This document shows positions 46,209 through 56,692 of a stretch of 64,000 nt of DNA, piece after piece. A program made the translations under genes and the position numbers. A model generated the notes under the pieces. It was not told the origin of the DNA and ran no database searches. It worked only from the letters and a program-made list of their open reading frames with translations. The first letter of the stretch is position 1; each line of letters starts with the position of its first letter. The stretch comes from Lentinus brumalis (taxonomy: Eukaryota > Basidiomycota > Agaricomycetes > Polyporales > Polyporaceae): assembly GCA_001792895.1 (NCBI GenBank), contig MARA01000005.1, positions 1,612,001 to 1,676,000 of the forward strand, written 5' to 3'.

Positions 46209-46429
46209 CCTGAACAGGCTGGTACGAGGCCACAGTTGTAGCGATAGTCCACATCCAGACGCAGCCGTGTATACGTAATCCAATTCTGCACATTCGCCAG
46301 GCCTTGTGACTGGTACCGCAGAGTTGCGGGTGTCCCGACCCGCTGCGAGATGATAGAAGCAGACACGGCGAAGGCACGTAGAAGATAGCATTACGCGATA
46401 GCAACAGAGACGTCCGGGAACCTGCGAAG

Positions 46430-48350
46430 CTAGTCGTCTTCGTCTTCGTATATCCCAATCGCACGCCGCTTCCGTCCAGCCGTACCGCGCCCACGGCGTA
46501 CACCAAAATCATCGTCTTCCTCTTCACTTTCGACGTCCATGGCGTCTTCGCCTCCGCCGTCCGCGTCTTCATCAGCGCCTCCGCCTCCCTCGGGCACCGT
46601 ATCGCCGTCCCGCTGGCGCCGCTTCCGCTCCTGCGCCTCGTTCTGGCTGATCTTCGCCTCGAGCTTCTCCAGGTCGTCCTCAGGGTCGTCCTCCCGCTCC
46701 CGCGCTGAGCGCTTCCGCTTGCGCCGCCCTGAATCCTCGCCAAAGTCGGCGTCGTCTTCGTCCGTGTCCGCGACCACAAAGTCGTCCGTCTGGTACTCCC
46801 CGGGACCCTTCTTTCTGTCCTCGTCCATGGCCTGGCGCCGCTTCTTGCGGTCCGCACTGTCGTCCCCATACTCGTCCTCCGAGCCTCCGCGCCCGAAGGG
46901 ACCGTCGTCGTCGTCGTCATCGTCCGACCACATGTCGTCCCCGGTGCGCTTCCGGGAGTAGCCCGACCGCCGCCGACGGGTGCCGCCGAAGCCGTCGTCC
47001 TCGCCCGCGCCGGCCCGCGACTTGCGGGGCTTCCTCGCGGCGGCCTTGGCGAGCTCGATCTTTTCGCGCTCGGGTCGAAGGTGGGGTCGGGGGCCATGCG
47101 GAGGCGGGCGACGCGGGAGTGCTTCTGGCCGACGGCGCGGACGAGCATGCGGTGCGTCTCGGACTGCATGCCTGTGGGGCGGAGGGACATGTAGCCCGTG
47201 ACGACGGCTTCGCACTGCAGGATCTCGGCACGCTTGTGTTGGGCGACGAGGTAGGTGAGACCCTGGGCGTGGGTGGTGCTTCCGCTGGCGCCGGGTGTGG
47301 GCTGGGATACGGATTGGGAAAGCGAGGGTGCGGCGGAGAGGGACTGTGAGGGCGTAAGGCCGCCGGGAGTGCCGAGGGCCTGGCGAGGGGCAGCGCCGGA
47401 AGTGTCGATGGACTGGGAGATGTCAAATAGTTCCTTTCCGAGCTGAAGGCTTAGCGAGCCGTCGGACCATCTGACGACTCGGCTGTTAGATTGCCTCCTC
47501 TGGAGGGAAGTAATGGTATTGGCGTGGTGTAGGGAGGGTCATGGTTTGGGGTGCCGGAGAAATGGGACCGCGGTTTGCCGAGAGAAGAAGGAGAGGGTCG
47601 AGCCGAGCGCGCGCCAGGGAGGACGAGGGAGGGAGAGAAGACGGACGTCAGAAGCATCCCGAGGACAGAGGACGGTGATAGATTGAGCACTCACATCTTG
47701 GCCAAACTCATCCCGGGACCAACGCCAACGGACTGTGTTTTCCACTTTAAGCTTGATTGACATGCTCTTTTCGCGAACGGACTCGGGGTGGTGGGAGTCC
47801 TCGTCCTCGTGCTCCGGGCCGACGTAGGTGTCTGGGTGGAAGGGCTTGGAGTCGACTTTGATAAAGTTGGGCATGCGTATTACCCAATACTGCAAGAACG
47901 TGGCAAGATATGAGCGCGGTGGACAGAGAGTTGCGAGGAGGACGGGGAGTACTCACGTTCCCGTCCGAGCTTTTCGGGACGGGGATGTTGGGGATGGCGA
48001 CCTCGGCCTCGAGTTTGTGCTCTGCGATGTTCTGTTCTGGCTCGTCATCCTCGGCGTACTCCAAGTGCTCTCTGTGGCGGCGCTCGGGAGTGGACAAGCG
48101 GTCATCCTGGTCTTGGGGCTCTGAAAGGGCGGAAGACTCGGCCCTGCTGGAGATTGGGAGGAATAGCCATATGAGGGATAGCGTGAGGGAACGCGTGAGG
48201 GGAGACATACTCGTGTTCGACCATGTTCACGTCCTCGTCCTCTCCGAATAGATCGTTGAGCTCGTGCTTGTCATCCTCGTCGGCGGTGGGCTCGGGCTGG
48301 GAGTGAGGTGGAATGGTGCCAAGGCCGTCCTCGGCTTTGGGGGACGCCAT
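46430..48350 (-). CDS. LEO1: Paf1-complex subunit Leo1 (one base missing in exon 4)
   Basis: Four exons (48350-48211, 48143-47957, 47889-47695, 47499-46430), about 530 residues once one base is restored in the G run at 47072-47074, where PDPTFDP must continue EREKIELAKAAA. An acidic N-terminus (NDLFGEDEDVNMVEHE) precedes the Leo1 domain: YWVIRMPNFIKVDSKPFHPD, NTVRWRWSRDEFGQD, SRVVRWSDGSLSLQLGKELF, QGLTYLVAQHKRAEILQCEA and HRMLVRAVGQKHSRVARLRM. The end is a long Asp/Glu/Lys/Arg-rich tail (DDMWSDDDDDDDGPFGRGGS). The Paf1 complex travels with RNA polymerase II and directs histone marks. Convergent with ATXN10, 221 bp apart. Confidence 0.95.
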
Positions 48351-49515
48351 GGGGCATCGTGGAGTTCCTGCTTGGGTTCGAGTGCGCCGGCGAGAGAGGA
48401 CATGGCTGGAGGTCGAGAGGGATGCGGACGACCGCCACCAACGCGTTCGGGCGGGCGCCAGTTGCACGTGGGATGGGCCTCGACGACGCCTTAGGCTTGA
48501 GGCACTGGCTCTTCCCACTCGCTCATCTTCGCCGCCGCTGCAGGGATCCCATCCGCCGCCACCGACTGCTCGCTCCCGCTGCAGGGCATCGATTGCCGCT
48601 CCGAAACGGCGACACCCAGCGCAGCTCTCCTCCGTCCGCCGCCGCTCTCTGCTCTCGCTCCTGGTCGCAATACGTAGCTCCCCATGTGCTTTGTCTCCAT
48701 GTTCTGCCTCTGCCTGACTTGTCAAATCGAAATCGTTCTTTCTCCCTCTCCGTGTTCCGGTCACGTCGTGCAGATCCATCATACCACTCCGTGGCCTCCA
48801 CTACGCTAAGCCTTCGTGCGACCCATGTGTCTCGCAGCGTCGCCGCTTCTCCTGCTTCGCTGCGTCCTGCGGCGAGCTCCCTACGCATGCAGCCGTTCTG
48901 GATATCCTTTATTGGCCTCCATGCGTGCACAGGGCACTATCGTCGCGATCTCGCTCAACCACATCCTGTGCAGCCTTCGCCCTCGCTCAGCGCAATCGAT
49001 TTTTCTCGGAGAATGCGAGAGACACTGCCCCGACTCGAGCCGGAGCGTGACCGCGTCTCCTGCGCGTGTCACTCCTTCTCCCTCCGCGGCTCCGGCTCTT
49101 CTGCCCCCGCAGTCCTCGAGTCACCCCCGTATATCCTCCCCACCCAGCTGAGTTTCTCTCCAATCTCACGTCACTGATTTGCCGGCCTCCCTCCCCCTGC
49201 GAGCGCCAGGACGCGTCGACTTGCACTAATACACTTCCTAGTACCTCCCCATGCGTGCCCTCGGACACCCTGCCCAGCTCATTTCCCCCAGCTTGCTCGT
49301 GTCCGGCCCCGGCACCCGACGCGGCTCGCATATATATCCCGCACCAGTTCTCGCCGCTGCTGCAGAGCACTCACACCGTCCACCGAGCGAAGCACAGCCA
49401 GACGTCGTGACTTGCCTATTCCATCCAGCGCCCGTCTCATTCAAATACTGCCTCCTGCCCTTCCTCTGTCCTCGTTCCCCCTCCCTCACCTAGTCATCTC
49501 ACCACCACTGCAACC
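48351..49515. other. Long divergent upstream region (LEO1 and 440-residue gene)
   Basis: 1.17 kb without a convincing gene. Overlapping ORFs on both strands are low-complexity. A TATA box near 49330 and CT-rich leader sequence point to the promoter of the downstream gene. Confidence 0.5.
49330..49337 (+). promoter_or_regulatory. TATA box
   Basis: ATATATAT in the context CGCATATATATCCC, 180 bases before the ATG at 49516, with a CT-rich leader after it. Confidence 0.5.
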
Positions 49516-50998
49516 ATGACTTCGTCGCCGCGCTCCATCCCCTTCTCCTCGTCGCCTCTCCCCGTCCACTCGCCACACCCATCCCGCACGCCACGCACAA
49601 TCCTTGACGCCAGGCCGCCACACCCCGACTTCCTCGGTACCCCAGAGTCCCAAGAGCCCCAGTACTTCCAGGACACCCTCGGCCTCAACCTCCACTTTGA
49701 TGTGCGTCGTCCTCTCTCCATTCCCCATCTCTCCATCTGTCTTACCTTCATTTCACAGTACTCTCTTAACGTCACCGACGACTCCAGCTACGCGTCCGAG
49801 GTGTCTGACGACGCCACCACCGTGCCCGGTCATGCTGATTACGCCCCCGCTTGGTCGACCTCGCCTCAGTTCTCCACCGACTCTCTTCTCTTCGCCAACA
49901 ACACGTCCCCATACCTCTCCGACCTCGCCCTCCCCTCGCCCTCCCCTTCTCTCGCCAGCCTTACCCCCACCTACCACGACTCCTACTGGTCCAACTCCGC
50001 TCAGAACGCTATGCACTCGCCCTCCGCCAACGTCACCCGGGCCTATCCCCCTCGCATCCACATTGAGACCGAGTTCTCCGACGCCACCACCGGTTCTCCA
50101 TACACCGCCGGCTCCTCGTTCCACCACTCGCCTACGACCCACGCAATGATGACCACCCCCGTTCATCCCTACTCCAGCCCTTCCAGCGTGGGGTCCGCGC
50201 CTCCTATCACCCCCGAGACCCCGGCCCTCGAGCACGGCCACCATTCGCCCTACATCAGCCACCAGAGCTCGAACTCGCCCATCTCGCCATCCCTCATCAC
50301 TGCTCCCACTATGAGCTTTGTTCCCAAGGATCCCTTCGCGAGTCACCAGCGCGACGTGCTCGAACTCGCTCAGACAGCGGGACACCCATGGGAGGTCCCC
50401 TCGTGCCCCAGAAGACGTATCGCCCGCACACTCTCAGCGACCGCCGTCGCTATGTGGAGGAGGTCCACCTCGAGGCTCCCATCATGTTCTTCACGCACAA
50501 CCCGACTGGCTGCGGGATCCCCCTCAAGGACGCGTTCGCGAGCAAGTTCAGCACGCTCCTCGACCGCGACGACTCGATGTTCGAAGGCCGTGGCCCGTCT
50601 GTCTCCATCAGGCTCAATGTAGGATTCCTCTCGTTGCTGCTGTGATCACCTGGCGCTGACATGCAAATTTACAGTGGCCCGGTTACGCACCCTGGAGCCG
50701 GCAGATCCCCACCAGAGACTTTCGCAGCCCCCCGCACCCTATCACCCGCGCCAAGCTTGCGAAGAACGTGGCGAAGACGATTAACCGATTTATTCAGGTG
50801 CGATCGGACCTGCATGACAGTGACCAGGTGCTGACTGCCGTCCAGGAGATGGAATCTCAGTCGCAGGAGGACGCTGGTGAGGCCAAGTGGCGGGTCGGCT
50901 CGCGCGGCATCAAGCTCGAGGACCTCATGCTGGTCGGGCTCCAGCACGTCTCAATGGGGTCGTGGCAAGCCCACGTTCGCCTGATTAGGCGTCACTGA
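49516..50998 (+). CDS. Basidiomycete protein of unknown function (one base missing in exon 2)
   Basis: Exons 49516-49701, 49759-50618, 50675-50797 and 50846-50998 give about 440 residues after one base is restored in the G run at 50379-50381 (LELAQTAG must continue TPMGGPLVPQKTYRPHT). The first 270 residues are Ser/Pro/Thr-rich and low-complexity, as in many regulators. The C-terminal part is compact: RRRYVEEVHLEAPIMFFTHN, GCGIPLKDAFASKFSTLLDR, WPGYAPWSRQIPTRDFRSPP, AKLAKNVAKTINRFIQEME and GIKLEDLMLVGLQHVSMGSW. I recall similar C-terminal modules only in mushroom-forming fungi and cannot name a function. Nuclear regulatory role is a guess from composition. Confidence 0.8.
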
Positions 50999-53900
50999 GA
51001 TCCCACTGTGATCTCACCGGGGTTCTTCGGTGCCTAGGACCCTGCCCAGCGCCATTGCCTTGCCTTGAGGCGTTCCCGCCGTGTTCGGAGGTGTCAATGG
51101 CCTCTGCGTTCCCATCGACATCTCTTTGGTCCCCTACATCGCCCCCACTTCGCAGGCTCTTTCTGTGCGCCTCCCTCGGCGCGGGTTGCCTCTCACCGCA
51201 CACGAGCCTAGATACCACCCGCGGAACTGCGCTCACTACCAACTGGCCCTCTGTGGTGCCTGACGCATCGCAGAGTCGCGCAGCTGTGCGAGCCCGCATG
51301 GACAGCAGTACTATTTACCGAGACTTGCAGGACCGAGCCTCCATAGGTTCGTCGGACCTTCTCGGACATATGTTGCCCTTACATGGGTAAGGATACCCTT
51401 GGAGAGCCATCTACGGGCCTGCTTGGCGTACCCAATGATCTTTTCGCGCTCGCCTATGCTCTCCTCCCCCCTCGTCTCTGCTGACACTTGTCCCCTCCAC
51501 TTCGATTGCGTTCGTATTGACGTCTTGCTCTTCGCTCGCTTTCCTCGCGTAGAGTGTGCTCATAGATCCCTGATGATCGCTTAGGAGCATACCCATCCAT
51601 TGCTGTCTCTGTTTGTTCTTCGTCGTCTGTATGCCTCCCCAATATCCAATCCCCCTCCTGTTTTGCTTTCGAGGTTATCCGGAACTAATGGCCGTGCCGT
51701 GTACGAATCTGTAGCCCATCATCGATCCCCCGCTCCCCCGTGCAGTAGCAATAGCAGCAATCCAACGTGTATAGAAAGGTCCCGGTGGGCAGTGGGACAC
51801 GCCGGCGGCGGCGAACATGCGGCCTGGATATCCAGATAACCTGCCACCGGCGGGTCTTGGAGCTTCTCGAGCCTGTGTAGGAGCGCCGCTCGAGCTTTCG
51901 CCGCCCGTCGATGGGGATCGCCTCACGCCTCAAGGGCCATGGGAGACGTTCTGGTTGGAAAGTCTTGCACACCCGCGCACGCCCCATCTGTGACCGCTGT
52001 GACCGCTGCCCTTCGCCGGCTCTCTATCGCATCGCCACATCATATCCCTCGCACCCCTGATCTATTCATGGGAACCGGGCGACGGCTGTGTTGTGTCTGT
52101 CGGCGCCGTCGCCAGACATCCGCCACCACCCCCAGATTCCTTTCTTTGTCTGCACAACGCCCTTCAGCACCCGCCTACGCACAGTATTCTCTCTCCGCCG
52201 ATTCTGCGTGCCTTGCGGACCCCGGGACGCGTCTACCCTGGATTCCATTCTAGCTTCGGCGCTGCCGGACGATGGACTTGCATACGTGTGCACTCGTCGG
52301 TGCACGGCACCTCGAACTCTATCCGGTTTCATCGACATCGCCCGCCTCTATCTGATCTTCCAACAGGTGTTCTCAGCTGGCGGCCTGTGCGTGGCTGTGG
52401 GACGAGTGCGTTCGCTGTCATATTGCCATCCCGACACAGCCGGAGCAGCTGCAGGTAAGTGCTCCCGTTTCTTCTCGGGGGGGGGAGACAGGCGACCGTC
52501 GGTGCGGGACACGACAGCTGTTCCATTTGCGGGCCGCACTCTGATTGCTAACTGCTGTGGTCTGTCGGACACGTGCTGCTCATTGCTTTGTTACGAATAG
52601 GTGAGTATCGATGCCGTAGGCGTCGACATGCGACTTCGGGACACACACGACGGGCAAGGGGTCTTTTCTGCCCCAGAGGACATGGGTGTGGAATTGGTCG
52701 GACATCTATCATTTCCTCCGTTTTTGGCCTAAGCGCCCTGAAAAACAAAGGAAATTATCCATTTCCAATCAATGTCCTCCGGGGCAGAAAAGAGCCCTTG
52801 CCCGTCGTGACATGCCATGATGCAGCTGTCAGGAATGCCGGCGGCGCTCTCAGAGAGGATGATAGATAGCGCAGGTTGTTCCGTTCCGTTAAGATTGCCT
52901 CCGCGTCGCCGCTAGCCTGGGACTGAGATAGCCCATCGTATCTGCGTCGCCGAGGGTCCTGACGTAACAGAGATGTGAGTCTACGACCTGATACGACGCT
53001 GTACGTGCACGCGAACTGACAGCTTGATAGGCTCGATTCGGCCATGAGTCTCGAGGAGTCAAGGTTCTCTTCTGCCGCTTATCGCGATGGCGTCCCCGTC
53101 CTGCTCCGATGTATGTATTACGCAGCAGCGCAGGTGCCACCCCAGATACCCCAGGAAAGCAGTTGTTCATTTGCACTCAATTACTCAAGTACCCACTGAT
53201 CATTTCAAGGATGGTGAACGAAAATAGCCTGGAGGAACCAACGGTCGATGTCTCCTCGATCCCACGTACACATGCTAAAACCCACCCCAACGGCTACTAT
53301 GCTTCCATCATCCGGGCTGCGGCGGCACGACTTGGAAGCCCTCAAAGACCGTATCGTAATGCATCTCCGCATGGTAGTACATATGCCAATCCGAGCGGAA
53401 TTCCTTACCTCAAATTGCGCCCTGGACCCTGCTATTGCGGGGAAGGCGACGTCAGAACTCAGAGTCCGTCGCGCCAGGTGCTCTGAGTAAGTACGTCGTC
53501 TCGGTGTGACGGGACCAGTACCGTGATCATCGGCTCGCAGAGTGTCTGTGGGCTCGTGCCTGGTACAATGGTAAGACACCGAAGACCGGAGCGACTGGCG
53601 ACGCACGTTGAATGGTCCTTACATGCTGATACAGACAGCGGTGTTCTCCCGAGACACTTGTACCCGGTCTTCTGGATGCCAGTCCTCACATGGCCGGTTC
53701 TCCGGGACCCCGAGCTAGTGGTCTACGGTGGGGTCACTTTTCTTTCCCCTGTCACGGAGATGTGTGCTCACCTCGATGTTTCAAAGGCAAAGGATTGGAT
53801 ACGGAGCGCGGGGACGGCGTGTCTACTGAGGCACCGGGACAGACAGATTCTATCTGCGAGCGGCGTTCGAGTGCGCCAACGTCATTCTTCCCGAAGATCA

Positions 53901-55386
53901 TCCACATTGAGGGAACGCTTCCCTGTGTGAGCGATTTGTCAGGCGATCGGCGCGTTCTCCGGCCTCATGTGGCTCATAGCACGTAGGGTTTGGGGACGAT
54001 TGCAGTCCACAGACATCGTTGTCCCGTTGCAGATGGATGCAGTACGTGAACTGCCATCTGACCACACGCGACTCACTGAGCGTTCTCTCCCATAGCCATG
54101 ACGTCCAGCAGCTTGAAATGATACCTTACTTGACCTCGGCATCACTTACATCACCAAGCATTTAGGAATGCAGGGCAATGTCAGGGTCATCAGGGTGCCT
54201 ACAGTGCGTCTACGGCTTGATTTCGGAAGGCCATTTTGACACTGAGCGTAGCGCGCCCGTTTCCTTACGAGACTTCTGCCGGCGGGATGGGCAGGGGCTT
54301 GTATGGTCGCCGCAAGTAAAGTTTCGCGTAGACAGTGAAGGTTTGCCTGCCATATTTGGGCGCGCCGGGGCGGGTGACCATCAAAGGTTCGGACGTGCTT
54401 CGCGAATGTATTCGTGCAGCGGCGGGAAGAAGAGTAATGTCAGAAATATATTAATTTGGTAGATCACACTTTTCAAAATTCAAGAGTATGTACCTGAGGG
54501 CAAAGTCACCATGTCCGCAGGTGTATTGGTGAGTTGATCGTGATCCTGTCCCGGGCAAGGGCTGTCTGGGATCACTTGGCTATCGGTGCTCCGAAGCGTG
54601 AGAGGCAAAGCCATGTAGTTGGTCGTCTCAGTATGATGAGTCTAATCAAAATAGTCTTTTCAGCGCGACGATTCAGTGTTCGCACGAAGCAGCAACGCGA
54701 CCAGTCCGCGCGTGGCGGACTATTGATCGGGGTCTTGGATCCAACTCTCCGAGAATGGTTAGTCAGCTCCATATCTGACGGTCCGCATACCAGTATCGAG
54801 GGATCGTCGCCCTGTTCACAGTCTCTTCCTGTACGTCCTACGGGCTTCCCGGAGGACCACTGGTCAGATGGCCTACGTAAGGGAGCGGGTTTAGCAGAAG
54901 CATCACAGAAGCCAGAGAGTAAGGTTTGCAGCGGCTATAATCACAAACTGGCCGATGTTGGAGAGAGGAAGGCGCATGAAAGCCGCGTTGGGGGAGGAAG
55001 AGCGGAGGTTGGAGCGCCCGCGAACCACGTCGCCTGCCATATATGGAGCTGATGGCGGTGTCCCGGTTAGGCAGTCGTTGTAGATGAGGCGCACAGCTAT
55101 TGTTCTGCATTGCACGCCATGGCCACGCTCACTCGCTCCCCTTATTGTCGACCGCCCTGGCGAGTCTCTTGAACAATGGGCTACCCCTCTTCGTCCAAAG
55201 CATTCTCAAACACGCGGAACTCAAACACGCGGAACAATAGCACAGTGCGGATACTTAAAGTGCAGTGGCCATCACACGTCAGTGCACTGCTCTCCAACGT
55301 CCCACTTCTGTCCTAATCTCTTGCTCTCTGGAGCCTCGCACCACTCATTTATAACGCCTTTATACGACTTGCTATCTGCTCTGACA
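50999..55386. other. 4.4-kb gene-poor region
   Basis: No gene assigned. Open frames exist (for example + 53248-53490, 53523-53930, 54178-54462, 54534-55052) but they are short, change frame, and match no family I know. The pattern would fit decayed genes or transposon remains. One foldback element is annotated separately. Confidence 0.45.
52646..52809. mobile_element. 164-bp foldback (MITE-like) element
   Basis: Terminal arms 52646-52683 and 52772-52809 (38 nt) are inverted copies with 36 matches, starting CACGACGGGCAAGGG. The inner part continues to pair imperfectly (TTTCCTCCGTTTTT against AAAAACAAAGGAAA), so the whole unit can fold on itself. Possible 3-base duplication ACA on both sides is too short to be convincing. 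No coding capacity. Such non-autonomous elements depend on a transposase elsewhere. Confidence 0.75.
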
Positions 55387-55793
55387 ATGTTGAAGCACGG
55401 CTCTCTCGCTGTCGCTGTCGTCCAGCGCCAGGTCATGATCGTCCAAGGTGCGTAACGAACCAGCATCTACTGTACAGCGTGTACTCACAAAACCCCACAG
55501 CTTCTCGCACACACAGCCAGCGGGAGCGATGGGTCGATGTCTACACTTATACCCCCTTCGGCGAGCGTGTCTTCCTCGCTTCGCCCATTCCTCAGGCCCG
55601 CATCTCCTCGCGAGACATCCTCACCATCTTCCCGACGGAAGAATCTGCGTGCCAGCCTACTACGGGCATGCTCGAGCTGCCCCCGAAGGCGTTCTCCGAA
55701 TATGTCGAGCTCAGCTCCCGCACTCAGCAACGCCACGAACAGCTCTTCAGCGCGTGGCAGGCCAAGCCTCGCCGCCGTTGGCTCCTGCTGTAG
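55387..55793 (+). CDS. Small orphan protein, two exons
   Basis: Exons 55387-55447 and 55501-55793 give 117 residues: starts MLKHGSLAVAVVQRQVMIVQ, then RWVDVYTYTPFGERVFLASP, ILTIFPTEESACQPTTGMLE and ends KPRRRWLLL. The intron is 53 nt with consensus gtgcgt and ccccacag ends and joins two frames smoothly. A TTATAAC box at about 55350 is a candidate core promoter. I do not recognise a domain, signal peptide or membrane segment. It could be a lineage-specific gene. Confidence 0.6.
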
Positions 55794-56692
55794 CTGCAGT
55801 CTCGTCCTCTTGTTCACGACACCACGAAGTCTACTTCATTCCTTCTCCTTCTAACGACTTGCGCCCTAGTCCCGGTTTTGTATCAATAGCCCACCCCCGT
55901 TGTATCCATCCTGCTTGGTAACCCACCACTGTATCTGTAGTTAGACAAGTCAATGCCGCTCGTCTCGCCCCGCCCCGTGCCCCGTCAGAACGATTCCATA
56001 GTCCTGTATGCGGTTGCCGAGTACGTTCCTCTGGCTCTGCGCGGTACTGATACTGCGTGTCCGAAGGTCTGTCGTCTTCTACGACATCCGGGACACCCCG
56101 CCGGCGCCCTGCAATCCCACATATACGCCACGAGGTCCTCGTCCTCACACTGGTTACGAACGTTCGCCCCGACCCGGACTCAGATCTTCGTATCTTCACA
56201 TAGGATTCCCAGCAAACCCCAGCTGCCAGTGGTCATCGCTCATCAGCGACACGAAGGCCCGAGTGCGATCAGTCTCTACCGAGCTGCGCGGAGACCCTGA
56301 AGTGTATCCGTCCCATTCAAGTTGTCATTGCCGTCACGAGGGTCATCTTTTGGGAGGGTGCGTCTGCGCGGTTCAGTCGCAGGAGTGTCGCCACGGGTGT
56401 TATAATTAGCGCCGGAGGACGAGACATCGACCGGCCTGGATCTACTTACCACGACTTTCAATCTCGACCAGTCATCCGCTTATACGTGTAAGTTCAACAT
56501 CATACAACTTTTTAATATACAACAGGAGACGGTAAATGGACAGTACAACACGGTGAGCGTACTAGTACTACTTACACCGCTTCGGCAGCGGCACTTGGTA
56601 GCATGTATCGTGCATGAAACAGAAAACGATCAGATAGTACAACGTGAGGAGGAGGTGAACTTCAACATTACTCGAGGGCATAGGCCGGCGAA
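55794..56692. other. Intergenic, nothing recognised
   Basis: Between the small orphan gene and the 3' end of the WD40 gene. No recognisable gene. Confidence 0.5.

Noticed and set aside
47435..48350. Alternative reading of LEO1 as two genes because of the frame break near 47073
   Set aside because: Both frames together give one continuous Leo1 domain plus acidic tail; one missing base in a G run is simpler.
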